From Vibrio rarus (GTDB lineage: Bacteria; Pseudomonadota; Gammaproteobacteria; Enterobacterales; Vibrionaceae): a DNA stretch of 64,000 bases. The translations under genes were made by a program, and so were the position numbers. The first letter of the stretch is position 1; each line of letters begins with the position of its first letter. The notes under the pieces are model-generated. The model saw nothing but the letters and a program-made list of their open reading frames with translations, ran no database searches and had not been told where the DNA came from. Positions 29,249 through 39,015 of this stretch are shown here, one piece after another. The DNA lies in contig NZ_AP024900.1 of NCBI RefSeq assembly GCF_024347075.1, positions 1,488,001 to 1,552,000 on the forward strand, written 5' to 3'.

Positions 29249-30382
29249 ATGGCCTACAGTACTTTTACTCAAAACAGAAATGACCAGCTTAAAGAACCTA
29301 TGTTTTTAGGGCAGCCGGTAAACGTGGCTCGCTACGACCAACAAAAGTTCGAAATTTTCGAAAAACTTATCGAAAAACAACTGTCTTTTTTTTGGCGTCC
29401 TGAAGAAGTGGATGTGTCCAGTGATCGCATCGATTACAACAAGTTGCCTGACCACGAAAAACATATTTTCATCAGTAACCTAAAATACCAAACCCTTCTT
29501 GACTCCATCCAAGGACGCAGCCCAAACGTGGCACTGTTGCCTTTGGTTTCGCTTCCAGAAGTGGAAACTTGGATTGAAACGTGGTCATTTTCAGAAACCA
29601 TACACTCACGCTCTTATACCCATATTATTCGTAATATTGTCAACGACCCTTCTACTGTGTTTGATGATATTGTTGAAAATGAACATATTTTAAAGCGCGC
29701 TAAAGACATTGCTCATTACTATGATGACCTCATTCAAGCCACTAATGATTACCATCGTTATGGTGAAGGCAAGCATCAAATCAATGGCGAGCAAGTAGAA
29801 GTCAACCTTCATGCACTGAAGAAAAAACTGTACCTTTGCTTAATGTCTGTGAATGCCCTTGAGGCCATTCGTTTTTACGTCAGTTTTGCTTGTTCTTTTG
29901 CCTTTGCAGAACGAGAGTTGATGGAAGGTAATGCCAAAATCATTAAACTGATCGCTCGCGATGAAGCCTTACATTTATCGGGCACTCAGCACATGATCAA
30001 CTTACTGCGTAATGGACAAGATGACTTCAGTTTTATGCAGATCGCTGAAGAATGTAAGCAAGAATGCTTCGATCTTTTCAAAGCTGCCGCTGAGCAAGAA
30101 AAAGAGTGGGCCGATTACCTATTCAAAGACGGTTCTATGATTGGTCTAAATAAAGACATTCTTTGCCAATACGTGGAATACATCACCAACATTCGCATGG
30201 GAGCTGTGGGTTTAGGCACCGCCTACCCTGAAGCGACTAATAACCCAATCCCATGGATCAATGCGTGGCTATCCTCAGATAACGTTCAAGTTGCCCCTCA
30301 AGAAGCGGAAATCAGCTCTTACTTGGTTGGACAAATTGATAACGAAGTGTCTGCCGATGATTTTGAAGATTTTGAACTGTAA
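29249..30382 (+). CDS. nrdB: class Ia ribonucleotide reductase, beta subunit
   Basis: A 377-aa small subunit carrying the diiron-tyrosyl radical cofactor. Metal-binding and radical segments include [18 protein letters not shown] (radical tyrosine region), [16 protein letters not shown] and [14 protein letters not shown]. The C-terminal tail [12 protein letters not shown] is the peptide that docks into NrdA. It lies 70 bases after nrdA and 44 before yfaE. Confidence 0.97.
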   Translation: MAYSTFTQNRNDQLKEPMFLGQPVNVARYDQQKFEIFEKLIEKQLSFFWRPEEVDVSSDRIDYNKLPDHEKHIFISNLKYQTLLDSIQGRSPNVALLPLVSLPEVETWIETWSFSETIHSRSYTHIIRNIVNDPSTVFDDIVENEHILKRAKDIAHYYDDLIQATNDYHRYGEGKHQINGEQVEVNLHALKKKLYLCLMSVNALEAIRFYVSFACSFAFAERELMEGNAKIIKLIARDEALHLSGTQHMINLLRNGQDDFSFMQIAEECKQECFDLFKAAAEQEKEWADYLFKDGSMIGLNKDILCQYVEYITNIRMGAVGLGTAYPEATNNPIPWINAWLSSDNVQVAPQEAEISSYLVGQIDNEVSADDFEDFEL

Positions 30383-30426
30383 ATAATCCGTGCACTTAAC
30401 GCATACTCATAGGACTGAAAGAGAGC

Positions 30427-30708
30427 ATGTATAAGGTTACTATTAACAAAGTTACTAAATTAGTTAATTCAAAAAATACGACCCTGCTTGAATCCATGGA
30501 AATGTCAGGATTAAAGCCAGAGTTCAATTGCCGAGATGGTCACTGTGGTGCTTGCCGTTGTAAATTGAGTTCTGGGGAAGTTGAGTACGTCGAGTTTGCC
30601 ATGGCGTATCTTAAACAAGGGGAGATTTTACCTTGTATTTGTCGTGCCAAATCCGATGTCTCTCTTGAAGATGTGAATGTGCATAAAGAGATTATGTCAG
30701 CGTCTTAG
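30427..30708 (+). CDS. yfaE: 2Fe-2S ferredoxin, RNR maintenance protein YfaE
   Basis: A 93-aa plant-type ferredoxin. Cluster cysteines follow C35-x4-C40-x2-C43 (FNCRDGHCGACRC) with the fourth near C70 (ILPCIC). In E. coli YfaE supplies electrons to rebuild the NrdB diferric-tyrosyl cofactor, and the nrdA-nrdB-yfaE order is conserved here. A GAGAG ribosome site precedes the ATG. Confidence 0.95.
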   Translation: MYKVTINKVTKLVNSKNTTLLESMEMSGLKPEFNCRDGHCGACRCKLSSGEVEYVEFAMAYLKQGEILPCICRAKSDVSLEDVNVHKEIMSAS

Positions 30709-30740
30709 TGACATCTTATAAGTACCATTGCTGATAAATT

Positions 30741-30902
30741 ATACCAATCACACCAAGTAAGTGATCAGAAATAGCGCAGGAAAAATGCTCGAAAACAAGG
30801 CAGAATTTTTCGTCAAGTAGTTATTCTACAATCAAAAATTCTAACGCAGTTATCGAGTATTTTAACAAGCTAGAATGAGCAGTTATTTAGTACGATGGGT
30901 AT
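30741..30902. repeat. MITE-like repeat, full copy 2
   Basis: A 162-bp copy 32 bases after yfaE, in the orientation opposite to copy 1. Begins ATACCAATCACACCAAGTAA and ends TTAGTACGATGGGTAT (one mismatch in the terminal motif). The interior holds GAATTTTT and AAAAATTC arms that could form an inner hairpin. The 351-base gap between yfaE and the next gene contains little else. Confidence 0.85.
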
Positions 30903-31059
30903 TAACACGCCCCAAACGATGATCTATAGGCTACGTTCTACAAGCTATGATCTGGTTGGGGCGTTGTTGTCATGTCTAAATGAGCAATGAAATATCGGAA
31001 TGCGCATTGCATTACTTACGGCTATGGCTATGGCTATTTGAGGCTATGTCTGTCAATAC

Positions 31060-31407
31060 TTATCCTGCCACCACAGGTACCCAAGTGTATAGTGCATCAG
31101 CACGGCTAAAACGGTTGCGACTTTGGTGAACCATCCAGTGATCGTGCACTAATATCTTCTCAGCATCATCTTCACTCACCTCTTTACTACCGATCTGCTG
31201 CCCACCGTCATCTAGCAACTTAATTCTATAACTGCCGGTGTTTTCCTTGCCCGGTTCGCGCCTGTCACCTGTAGTTAAGGTATTAAGCATGGACACACTG
31301 CGCCACAAGGCCAAAAGATCGACTTGATCCGAATGTTGCACTTCACCAAGTAACACCTTATTTGTGCCCATAGAGTACCAAATCTCTACTCTTGATTGAT
31401 TTTGCAT
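31060..31407 (-). CDS. conserved-looking hypothetical protein
   Basis: A 116-aa soluble, fairly charged protein with no membrane segment and no family I recognise. It contains VEIWYSMGTNKVLLGEV and a C-terminal RFSRADALYTWVPVV. A GGGAGG ribosome site is well placed for the ATG at 31407; an immediately preceding GTG is also possible. It is monocistronic, on the strand opposite to nrdAB-yfaE. Confidence 0.72.
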   Translation of the reverse strand: MQNQSRVEIWYSMGTNKVLLGEVQHSDQVDLLALWRSVSMLNTLTTGDRREPGKENTGSYRIKLLDDGGQQIGSKEVSEDDAEKILVHDHWMVHQSRNRFSRADALYTWVPVVAG

Positions 31408-31554
31408 CACAGTCCTCCCTAACGGTTAATAAGGCCACGCTTCACAGCGAACCCTCATTATATGCACTTAATGGCATGAGGTCAGACATATTTTGCACTG
31501 TTTTTGATATATGCAATTAATTCAGATATTTAATATTTAGAATAAAAAGTTATA

Positions 31555-32823
31555 TTAAGGTGTTGTGATGCAAGATGACACACGAGTGACGCTGCCATAG
31601 TCCACACAAATATCGCGATGTTGTAAATGACGGCGTAACATATCTATGGCAATAGCAGAAATAACGACTCTTCTAGCACTAAAACTGTATTGTCTCTTAA
31701 AAACAAATTGTTGAGTGGATATCTTATCTTCAGAGAACACCGATAACCTCACTCCACCATCGGCAACATCGCTAATGATCATTTCATTACATTGGTGTTT
31801 CTCGAAAGAAAATTGGCTATAAAGCGCCACCAATCTTGCTAACTCATCTTGCTCTTGGGTTTCATCAGGTTGGCGATTAATCGCCACGGAATTAATGGGC
31901 ACTTGATGAATGCTGGCAGCCTCAGACAACCATTGGTGTAAATACCCTTGAGTGGAGCAATCAAAAAGCGTGAGGCTCAGTTCCTTGTTTTTCAATAGTG
32001 CTAAAGTGCTGTCACGGACATCTTCATTAATGGCAATAGTATGACTGGCCAACTCGGTTTCAATGCGGTGCAATAGCTCACGCACAGGAGAGGTCAGTTC
32101 ACTATAAAACACTTTCACCTCAATAAAAGGTAATGCAGAGCGGTACCCCAAACTCACCCCTTCTGGCAGTGACATGGATTGCAGTTGATTCGCAATGCCC
32201 GACTCGGTTAAACCAAAAGTGTGAATGCGATGAATGTGCTTTTGTAGCACACTCGAATGCAATTTTTGCATATGTGGCAGTATTTGTTCTTTTACCATCA
32301 CTTTAAATTCATGGGGTACCCCAGGGGTAAAATAGCAACTGGCCCCATTGATGTTAGTGTTAAAACCACACGCTGTGCCTCTTGGGTTATCCAACAGTAA
32401 GCTATTTTCTGGCAGCATCGCCTGTTTAATATTAGAGGGAGCCATTACTCTGCCCCAACCATCAAACATCTGTTGCATTCGCTCTACCCACAGAGGTTGT
32501 AACTGTAAACTTGTCCCAGCGGCCATTGCAGCCGCTTCAGCTGTTTTATCATCGCTGGTAGGCCCAAGACCTCCGTTAACAATAATAATATCGTGGGTTT
32601 TGCATAACTCAGTTAACGCGTTAGAAATGGCGAGTAATGAGTCTCCTACCGTTAACCTAGATGTCATTTGAAAGCCATTTTCAAACAAATATGTGGATAG
32701 CCAACTGGCATTAGTATCCACTATATCGCCAAATAACACTTCTTCTCCTGTGCTTAACATTGCGATTTTAGGCGGCTGTATCTGAGGCACGGTTTGGCTG
32801 TTGTTACGATTAGTTGGTTTCAT
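31555..32823 (-). CDS. CinA-like / YfaY family protein (nicotinamide mononucleotide deamidase-related)
   Basis: A protein of about 422 aa whose N-terminal half (residues 15-180) is the MoaB/MogA-like COG1058 domain: IAMLSTGEEVLFGDIVDTNASWLS and IIIVNGGLGPTSDDKTAEA, with the PGVPHEFKVMV block. The C-terminal part is diverged and lacks a clear CinA_C deamidase motif, as in E. coli YfaY. Members are annotated as NMN deamidase-related, but the deamidase domain is doubtful here. The start is uncertain: ATG at 32823 or GTG at 32832. Confidence 0.88.
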   Translation of the reverse strand: MKPTNRNNSQTVPQIQPPKIAMLSTGEEVLFGDIVDTNASWLSTYLFENGFQMTSRLTVGDSLLAISNALTELCKTHDIIIVNGGLGPTSDDKTAEAAAMAAGTSLQLQPLWVERMQQMFDGWGRVMAPSNIKQAMLPENSLLLDNPRGTACGFNTNINGASCYFTPGVPHEFKVMVKEQILPHMQKLHSSVLQKHIHRIHTFGLTESGIANQLQSMSLPEGVSLGYRSALPFIEVKVFYSELTSPVRELLHRIETELASHTIAINEDVRDSTLALLKNKELSLTLFDCSTQGYLHQWLSEAASIHQVPINSVAINRQPDETQEQDELARLVALYSQFSFEKHQCNEMIISDVADGGVRLSVFSEDKISTQQFVFKRQYSFSARRVVISAIAIDMLRRHLQHRDICVDYGSVTRVSSCITTP

Positions 32824-33013
32824 AATGCACACTTCAATAGTTGCTGATTATTAAAATATATGTGGGTTTGTGAGGATTTATGGTTATTTGTAAGCAAATA
32901 ACACGCTTAGCCACAACAAAATGAACACATAATGTTAAGTCACTGTTTTATTTAATCTAAAAATAATAGATAATTGCATTCAAGGTCGAAATTTTTATGC
33001 ATGGGAGCATTTG

Positions 33014-33904
33014 GTGAAGCTTAAAAAATTTACCACATCGTTACTGGGATTGTTCACTAGTGCTGCTGTTGCTGAGTATGACACAAATCGACATATAGAG
33101 CTTTCCTACGAAACCAGCTGTAGCAATACCTATCAGTATTGCGTAACCCAGTCACCGCACAATAGTTTACTCTCCCTTGATGACAGTTCAAGTGAACTGA
33201 ACTTACACGCCAACCCGTACCCTATGCATTACACCATCTCCGATGGACGTGATTGGGATTACTTAGCTGAACAAACGTATACCATCTTAGGTTTAAGTGT
33301 GGTGACAGTAGGACTGATGACGCTACTGCCAGAAAGCATTACTAAGTGGGAAGATGACGATAGAGATCTCAGTAAGCTAGGGGATAAATGGGTAGAGAAC
33401 GTCAAAGCAGGCCCAGTATGGGATCGCGATGAACATGTACTTAACTATATCATGCACCCCTACTTTGGTGGGGTGTATTATACTGCGGCCCGTCATGCGG
33501 GATTTAACGAATTTGAATCATTTGCTTACTCCTTTACTATGTCCACTTTCTTTTGGGAGTACGGTGTAGAAGCCTTTGCGGAAGTGCCATCATGGCAAGA
33601 TCTGTTTGTTACCCCCATGTTCGGTGCTGTGGTAGGCGAATTAATGCTACAAGGGGAACAAAATATCTTAGCCAGTGGCGGTAAGGTGTTAGGCTCCTCC
33701 ACTATGGGGGATGTCTCTTTGTTCTTCTTAAATCCAGTAGGTCAAATTCACTATTGGATCACCGATGCTTGGGGCGGAGAAGCTCAAGCGCAATTTGTCT
33801 CTAATCCGTGGTTTGGCTACCAAGATGCGGCTGTATTTGCACTGAATGCGGGGGCACCGTATGACAGGCAGTTCATCGGTATGCAGCTCAATTTAAAGTT
33901 TTAA
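33014..33904 (+). CDS. DUF3943 domain protein, envelope-associated
   Basis: A 296-aa protein with an N-terminal signal-like segment (LKKFTTSLLGLFTSAAVAEYD). The body matches DUF3943: WDRDEHVLNYIMHPYFGGVYYTAARHAGFNEFESFAYS, FWEYGVEAFAEVPSWQDLFVTP and the DVSLFFLNPVGQIH block, ending QLNLKF as an outer-membrane-like C-terminus. Function is unknown. A GGGAG ribosome site favours GTG at 33014 over the TTG three bases upstream. It converges on fadE with a shared terminator. Confidence 0.87.
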   Translation: MKLKKFTTSLLGLFTSAAVAEYDTNRHIELSYETSCSNTYQYCVTQSPHNSLLSLDDSSSELNLHANPYPMHYTISDGRDWDYLAEQTYTILGLSVVTVGLMTLLPESITKWEDDDRDLSKLGDKWVENVKAGPVWDRDEHVLNYIMHPYFGGVYYTAARHAGFNEFESFAYSFTMSTFFWEYGVEAFAEVPSWQDLFVTPMFGAVVGELMLQGEQNILASGGKVLGSSTMGDVSLFFLNPVGQIHYWITDAWGGEAQAQFVSNPWFGYQDAAVFALNAGAPYDRQFIGMQLNLKF

Positions 33905-33920
33905 TCCCTGTTAAAAATAC

Positions 33921-33948
33921 AAAAAATCGCACCAAGGTGCGATTTTTT
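33921..33948. terminator. bidirectional terminator between DUF3943 gene and fadE
   Basis: Perfect 13-bp stem AAAAAATCGCACC / GGTGCGATTTTTT with a two-base loop; A and T runs on both flanks suit both convergent genes. Confidence 0.95.
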
Positions 33949-33969
33949 ATTGCTGTCTAACTCAGCTAA

Positions 33970-36258
33970 TTAAGCCGCATCATTATCCACTGAGCGTATC
34001 GGTTGTGGTGTATTGGTACGTACTTCAGCAAAATCATGACTAAAATGATCCACTTGAATCGCACGATAACGCAATTTATCCGCTTCAATCACCTCATTAA
34101 CCTCTTGCTGAGAAATAATACCTAACTGTTTCGCTAAATTGAGTTTATTGTGCAGCGGTAACTTTTTATCAATGCGACCGTCTTTAACCCCTTTCGTTAT
34201 TTTTTTCTCAATTGGCGCAACCGAGTGCATGGCTGCAAAGGCGCGTTCCATAATACCTACCGCATCATCATCTCGATCACTCACATAACACAACTGAGTT
34301 AACCGTTCACGTTGCTCCCCTTGCTCCATCAATAAGTTAGCCACCTTGAGCGTCAATGCATCACTCGGTGGTTTAAAATGATTACCTAATGGGAACACAA
34401 GTGCCTTCATCGCATATTTTGCCCAGCTAACAGGGAAATTAGCATAAGCTTGTTGTAACGCTTTAGCTCCGTTATATAAACAATGATCTAGGGCATATTG
34501 TACAAATGGCAGATCTTGCTTTTGTTCTCCTTCATCTTGATATTTTTTCAACGCAGCTGACGCCAAATACAAATAGCTCAGTAAATCCCCTAAGCGTGCA
34601 GAGATCAGCTCCTTACGTTTTAAATCGCCACCTAAGGTCAACATGGCAAAGTCGGAGCTCACTGCTAATGCGCGGCTTAATCGCGTTAATTGCTTATAAT
34701 AAGATTTGGTTGCTCCCGTTACAGGAGCCGAAATAAACAATGAGCCTGTAAGGGCTGCGCTCAATGCCCCCACACTGTTTTTCGTTGCATGTGCTATATG
34801 TTTAAATAGGAGTCCATCAAACTTACTGGCCGCCAGTTCAGTATCTTGTTCAGAAGCCAATTCCATTTCACTCAATACATATGGGTGACATCGTGTTGCC
34901 CCTTGACCAAATATCATTAAGTTTCGCGTTAAGATATTAGCCCCTTCAACCGTAATAGCCACCGGCATACCGTAGTATGGATGCGACAGATAATTCATAG
35001 GTCCTTGCTGAATTGCCCGTCCCGAATGGATATCCATAGCGTCATTTAACACTGTGCGACCCATTTCCGTCATATGATACTTAGCAATGGCCGTTACGAT
35101 CCCCGGCTTTTCACCACTATCGAGGGCAGTCGTAGTTAAGGTACGGCTGGCCTCAAGCAGATACGTGAGCCCACCAATTCGACCTAAGCTTTCCGCCACC
35201 CCTTCAAAACGCCCAATGGACAACCCAAACTGTTTACGTACAAAAGAATAGGCACCGGTTGTTTTGGCGGTTAAATGCCCCACAGAAGCCCCTAATGCCG
35301 GCAGAGAAATACCGCGCCCTGCTGACAAACACTCCACTAACATGCGCCAACCTTTGCCCGCGTAATCCGCGCCACCAATTAACCAATCAATTGGAATGAA
35401 TACCTTCTCACCTCGAGTTGGTCCATTCATGAACGCCAAACCTAATGGATCGTGTCGTTCACCATTTTCTACTCCAGGGTGATCGGTCGGTATTAATGCG
35501 CAAGTGATGCCTAAATCTTGACCTTTACCTAGCAGGTTTTCTGGATCTTGCAGCTTAAAAGCTAAGCCTAATACCGTTGCCACTGGCGCTAAAGTGATAT
35601 AGCGCTTGTTCCAACTCAATTCAATGCCTAAAACTTTCTCACCATTATGCTCGCCATAACAGACATGGCCACTATCAGGAATAGCCCCCGCATCCGATCC
35701 CGCTTCAGGCCCTGTTAGAGCAAAACATGGAATCTCTTCACCTACTGCTAACCTTGGTAACCAATACTCTTTTTGTTGCTGGGTACCATAGTGTGACAAC
35801 AATTCACCGGGTCCTAATGAATTGGGCACCATCACCGTGACTGCAGCACTTAAACTGCGGGATGCGATTTTGGTCACTATGGTGGAATTGGCTAATGATG
35901 AAAACTCTCGGCCTCCGTATTGCTTGGCAATCACCAACGAGAAGAATCCTTCTTTTTTCAGGTAACTCCATACCTCTTCCGGTAGATCGCGATCTTTTTG
36001 CACAATCTGATAATCGTCTATCATATCCAGTAGAGCTTCTACTTGAACATCAATAAAGCTTTGCTCATCACTGCTTAATGTTGGCTTTGGATAGGCGTGC
36101 AATTTTTCCCAATCAGGCGCACCAGAAAATAAGTCCCCTTCCCACCAAACACTGCCGGCTTCCATTGCCTCTCGCTCAGTGTCTGATAATGGTGGTAACA
36201 CCTTTTTAAACATTTTAAATGCGGGATCACTGACCCATTTCCTTCTGTAAGAAGTCAT
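33970..36258 (-). CDS. fadE: acyl-CoA dehydrogenase FadE
   Basis: A 762-aa FadE-type acyl-CoA dehydrogenase, the first oxidative step of fatty acid beta-oxidation. Visible blocks are FALTGPEAGSDAGAIPD, GPTRGEKVFIPIDWLIGG and DAMDIHSGRAIQQGPMNYLSHPYYG, followed by the long DUF1974 C-terminal domain that distinguishes FadE from ordinary acyl-CoA dehydrogenases. ATG at 36258 (MTSYRRKWV) has an AAGGGG site; the ATG at 36276 lies ahead of that site. It lacks the long N-terminal membrane part of E. coli FadE (814 aa). It follows psrA by 27 bases and is probably cotranscribed. Confidence 0.95.
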   Translation of the reverse strand: MTSYRRKWVSDPAFKMFKKVLPPLSDTEREAMEAGSVWWEGDLFSGAPDWEKLHAYPKPTLSSDEQSFIDVQVEALLDMIDDYQIVQKDRDLPEEVWSYLKKEGFFSLVIAKQYGGREFSSLANSTIVTKIASRSLSAAVTVMVPNSLGPGELLSHYGTQQQKEYWLPRLAVGEEIPCFALTGPEAGSDAGAIPDSGHVCYGEHNGEKVLGIELSWNKRYITLAPVATVLGLAFKLQDPENLLGKGQDLGITCALIPTDHPGVENGERHDPLGLAFMNGPTRGEKVFIPIDWLIGGADYAGKGWRMLVECLSAGRGISLPALGASVGHLTAKTTGAYSFVRKQFGLSIGRFEGVAESLGRIGGLTYLLEASRTLTTTALDSGEKPGIVTAIAKYHMTEMGRTVLNDAMDIHSGRAIQQGPMNYLSHPYYGMPVAITVEGANILTRNLMIFGQGATRCHPYVLSEMELASEQDTELAASKFDGLLFKHIAHATKNSVGALSAALTGSLFISAPVTGATKSYYKQLTRLSRALAVSSDFAMLTLGGDLKRKELISARLGDLLSYLYLASAALKKYQDEGEQKQDLPFVQYALDHCLYNGAKALQQAYANFPVSWAKYAMKALVFPLGNHFKPPSDALTLKVANLLMEQGEQRERLTQLCYVSDRDDDAVGIMERAFAAMHSVAPIEKKITKGVKDGRIDKKLPLHNKLNLAKQLGIISQQEVNEVIEADKLRYRAIQVDHFSHDFAEVRTNTPQPIRSVDNDAA

Positions 36259-36285
36259 ATTCTTCCCCTTATCCATATTGGTTAA

Positions 36286-36912
36286 TTATTGTGCACACAT
36301 ACCCGAAGCAAGAAACGGAACAATTTGTTCAAACATCTCTTCAACATCAGAGCTACCCTCAAATTCACTATTAGCGATATCCAATAAAGCCTCGCTTGAG
36401 GCCATAGTGAATACACAAGTCCCTAGCGTGAAATGCAGTCGCCAAAATAAAGTTTGTTTATCGAGATTAGGATTGGCGGTTTGCACCGCACAGTAAAACC
36501 TCTGCAATACATCACCGTAACGAGTGGTAATAAACCATCTTAAGTGACCCTGAACATCGCTGTAACCGCGACCGACTAGAAGTAAAAACCGGCTCGAGCC
36601 TCTATCAAATTCATGGTCTAATTTAATTAATGGTGATTTAAGCGCGTAAAATACATCACGCATAGACAAGGCTTCCCTTAACTCTAACTCATTGAGTTCA
36701 CTATCAAGTTCTCTCATAAACTTTTCTAGATAACGGTTTAACACCGCTCGAATTAGGGTTTTCTTATCACCAAAATGATAATTAACGGAGGCAAGGTTAA
36801 CGTTCGCTTGACTGGTTATGGCTCTCAGGGAGGTATCTTTAAAGCCTTTTTCAGCAAATAAAGATTCTGCCACCTCGATGATCTTCTGTTTTGTCAGCAA
36901 TGTTGCGCCCAT
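36286..36912 (-). CDS. psrA: TetR-family fatty-acid regulator PsrA
   Basis: A 208-aa TetR-type repressor: N-terminal HTH (KIIEVAESLFAEKGFKDTSLRAITSQANVNLASVNYHFGDKKTLI) and a ligand-binding domain of the PsrA type (LLVGRGYSDVQGHLRWF, RLHFTLGTCVFTM). In Pseudomonas and Shewanella PsrA senses long-chain fatty acids/acyl-CoA and controls beta-oxidation genes; here it sits directly upstream of fadE. ATG at 36912 is preferred to the TTG at 36918. A PsrA-like palindrome lies just upstream. Confidence 0.9.
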   Translation of the reverse strand: MGATLLTKQKIIEVAESLFAEKGFKDTSLRAITSQANVNLASVNYHFGDKKTLIRAVLNRYLEKFMRELDSELNELELREALSMRDVFYALKSPLIKLDHEFDRGSSRFLLLVGRGYSDVQGHLRWFITTRYGDVLQRFYCAVQTANPNLDKQTLFWRLHFTLGTCVFTMASSEALLDIANSEFEGSSDVEEMFEQIVPFLASGMCAQ

Positions 36913-36927
36913 ATTCAATCACTCGTA

Positions 36928-36943
36928 TTAAACAGTTGTTTGA
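36928..36943. promoter_or_regulatory. PsrA-type operator upstream of psrA-fadE
   Basis: The palindrome TAAAC-AGTT-GTTTG fits the described PsrA motif (G/C)AAAC-N2-4-GTTT(G/C), with only the first base off. It ends 16 bases before the psrA start codon, a position suited to autorepression of psrA-fadE. Confidence 0.72.
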
Positions 36944-36984
36944 ATTTAACAAAAACACAACAATAAGGCAACACAAAATAACAA

Positions 36985-37001
36985 AGAAGTCTGACCAGTC
37001 T
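36985..37001. promoter_or_regulatory. possible FadR-like site
   Basis: The sequence GAAGTCTGACCAGTC has a right half matching the FadR palindrome core (TGGTC-n-GACCA) while the left half is degenerate. Proximity to the fatty acid genes psrA-fadE is the main reason to list it. Confidence 0.3.
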
Positions 37002-37125
37002 CTTTTTTAGCTAATGAGAAATTAAATATTATTTATAAAACAATTAGTTACGAGGATTTCAAAGGGAAATTAAAAAATAAATGAAAAAATGTGCAGATAA
37101 ATTGAACTCTTTTAAAAATGGCCGG

Positions 37126-37254
37126 TCATATTATATGTAGACAACAGAGCCACATGTATTTGAATTAATGTTTACTGTTGATTACAACTAATGTTTTTTC
37201 TTTTAATTCCTATGTTTGTATCAGCCCAATCCATTTTGATTGGGCTTTTTTTTT
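37126..37254 (+). ncRNA. candidate small RNA ending at an orphan terminator
   Basis: No ORF is visible on the plus strand between psrA and nhaA (both minus), yet a strong plus-strand rho-independent terminator ends at 37254. An AT-rich stretch with TATTAT/TATATG elements near 37129-37137 could be a -10 region, which would give an RNA of roughly 100-120 nt. The region before the terminator is U-rich, as in Hfq-bound small RNAs. I do not recognise it as a known family; both the 5' end and existence are inference. Confidence 0.4.
37223..37254 (+). terminator. plus-strand rho-independent terminator with no known gene upstream
   Basis: Stem AGCCCAATC / GATTGGGCT, six-base loop CATTTT, then a run of nine T. 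The minus-strand reading has no T tail, so it does not serve psrA or nhaA. Confidence 0.9.
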
Positions 37255-37372
37255 GTTGGTACAAAGGGACTCTCAGCAACCGCGCCGAAAACACCCTTGC
37301 CAAAAAGCAACATGTTGATCACCTACAATCACCATGATTAGCACTATGAGCATCAATTGCTTTCTTCACCAT

Positions 37373-37401
37373 AAAAAAAGGGAGAGCATAAATGCTCTCC
37401 C
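37373..37401 (-). terminator. nhaA terminator
   Basis: On the minus strand: stem GGGAGAGCAT / ATGCTCTCCC followed by seven T (37373-37379), just after the nhaA stop. Confidence 0.93.
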
Positions 37402-37423
37402 TTATCATTCACTTTGTTTAAAA

Positions 37424-38593
37424 TTAAGCCTCAGCTTGCACCTTGGCTTCTACCCTCTTTGGCAAAGAGATACTCAACATAATATAACCAATAACAGCCG
37501 CTAATGTTGAACCCATCAAAATACCTAAACGAGCATGGGTGTTAAAGTCAGCATTGGCACCGGTAAAGGCAAGTGACGCAATAAACATCGACATGGTAAA
37601 ACCAATACCACACAACACTGATACGGCAAAGATATGACGGAAATCAATTCCTGCAGGCAATTTAGCAATACCTGACTTCACCGCAACCCAACTAAAGGTA
37701 AAGATACCCAATGGCTTACCAAGCAATAGACCCAAAGCGATACCCATTGGTAACGTAGAACCTAATGTAGACAATGAAATACCTTCTAAGGAGACGCCTG
37801 CATTTGCAAAAGCAAAGATAGGTAGAATTAAGAATGAAGACCAAGGATGCAATGCATGTTCAAGATGCTTCAGTGGTGAATGCTCCCCTTTTTTACCTTT
37901 AAGAGGAATAGCAAAACCAATAACTACCCCAGCAAGTGTTGCATGAACACCAGACTTCAGTACCGCAAACCACAAAATAGCACCCACTAATAAATACCAT
38001 TTTAACGGTGTGACTTTCTTATGGTTCATATAGAACAGCAAGCCCGTCATGGCAAAGCCAACCGCCAAGGCCAAAGTGGACAGATCGCTACTATAAAATA
38101 GTGCGATGATCACCACGACACCAAGGTCATCAATGATAGCAAGAGCAAGCAAGAATACTTTAAGACTCACCGGCACGCGGTTGCCAAGTAGCGCCATGAT
38201 ACCCAGAGCAAACGCAATGTCTGTTGCAGCTGGAATCGCCCAGCCCGCAAGCGCATCAGGGTTACCCATATTAAATAAAACGTAAACTAAAGCAGGCGCA
38301 AGCATACCACCTACAGCTGCAATAGCAGGGAAAATAGCGGTCTCACGTGACTTTAATGCACCTTCTAGCAATTCACGTTTTACTTCCAAGCCGATCAGCA
38401 AGAAGAATAACGCCATTAGACCGTCGTTAACCCAATGTGAAACAGACATACCTAAAAAGTAAGAATGCAGAGCGCCGTCATAAACTTCATTAAGAGGCGA
38501 GTTCGCCACCATCATTGCTAATGCAGCCGCAATGACCAGAATAATTCCACCGGCTGATTCCATCTTAAAAAAATCTTTCAGCATTTGACTCAT
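37424..38593 (-). CDS. nhaA: Na+/H+ antiporter NhaA
   Basis: A 389-aa inner-membrane antiporter that exports Na+ (or Li+) for protons and supports pH and salt homeostasis. The start at 38593 ([16 protein letters not shown]) has an AAAGG site; the longer frame adds 12 hydrophilic residues without support. Key aspartates of the family are present: the pair in [10 protein letters not shown] (about 155-156) and the one in [11 protein letters not shown] (about 125). Twelve membrane segments are expected. It has its own terminator and is monocistronic. Confidence 0.97.
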   Translation of the reverse strand: MSQMLKDFFKMESAGGIILVIAAALAMMVANSPLNEVYDGALHSYFLGMSVSHWVNDGLMALFFLLIGLEVKRELLEGALKSRETAIFPAIAAVGGMLAPALVYVLFNMGNPDALAGWAIPAATDIAFALGIMALLGNRVPVSLKVFLLALAIIDDLGVVVIIALFYSSDLSTLALAVGFAMTGLLFYMNHKKVTPLKWYLLVGAILWFAVLKSGVHATLAGVVIGFAIPLKGKKGEHSPLKHLEHALHPWSSFLILPIFAFANAGVSLEGISLSTLGSTLPMGIALGLLLGKPLGIFTFSWVAVKSGIAKLPAGIDFRHIFAVSVLCGIGFTMSMFIASLAFTGANADFNTHARLGILMGSTLAAVIGYIMLSISLPKRVEAKVQAEA

Positions 38594-38885
38594 ATTATAA
38601 CCTTTACACTTGTGATTAGAATCACACAACTAAGTGGCACATATATTACACGGTACAGGGATTAACAAAATTCGCTTGTATAGACCAATAGCTTCGGTTT
38701 TTCCGAATAAATAGCCAGAATTACAATAATTGCTCATTATGCATCAACTGTAATGAAGCTAGTGTATAATTCAAAAAGAGACCTTGCATTGCCATAATAG
38801 TGAGTCAATGCCAGCAAGTAACCGTTAAGGGAAAAACACTTAAATACAAGGCAAAATAGTCACTCTCTTTGTATCCCCATGTAAT

Positions 38886-38985
38886 AATTTTTGATTGTAG
38901 AATAATTACTTATCGAGACATTCCGTCTTGTTTTCGTGCATTTTTCCTGCGCTATTTATGCTCACTTACTTAGTGTGATTGGTAT
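38886..38985. repeat. MITE-like repeat, right half only
   Basis: Matches copy 1 from AATTTTTGATTGTAGAATAA to its end TTAGTGTGATTGGTAT. The left half is missing and replaced by unrelated sequence. Confidence 0.75.
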
Positions 38986-39015
38986 AACAAGTCACTGACC
39001 CCTTAGCAGGGTTTA

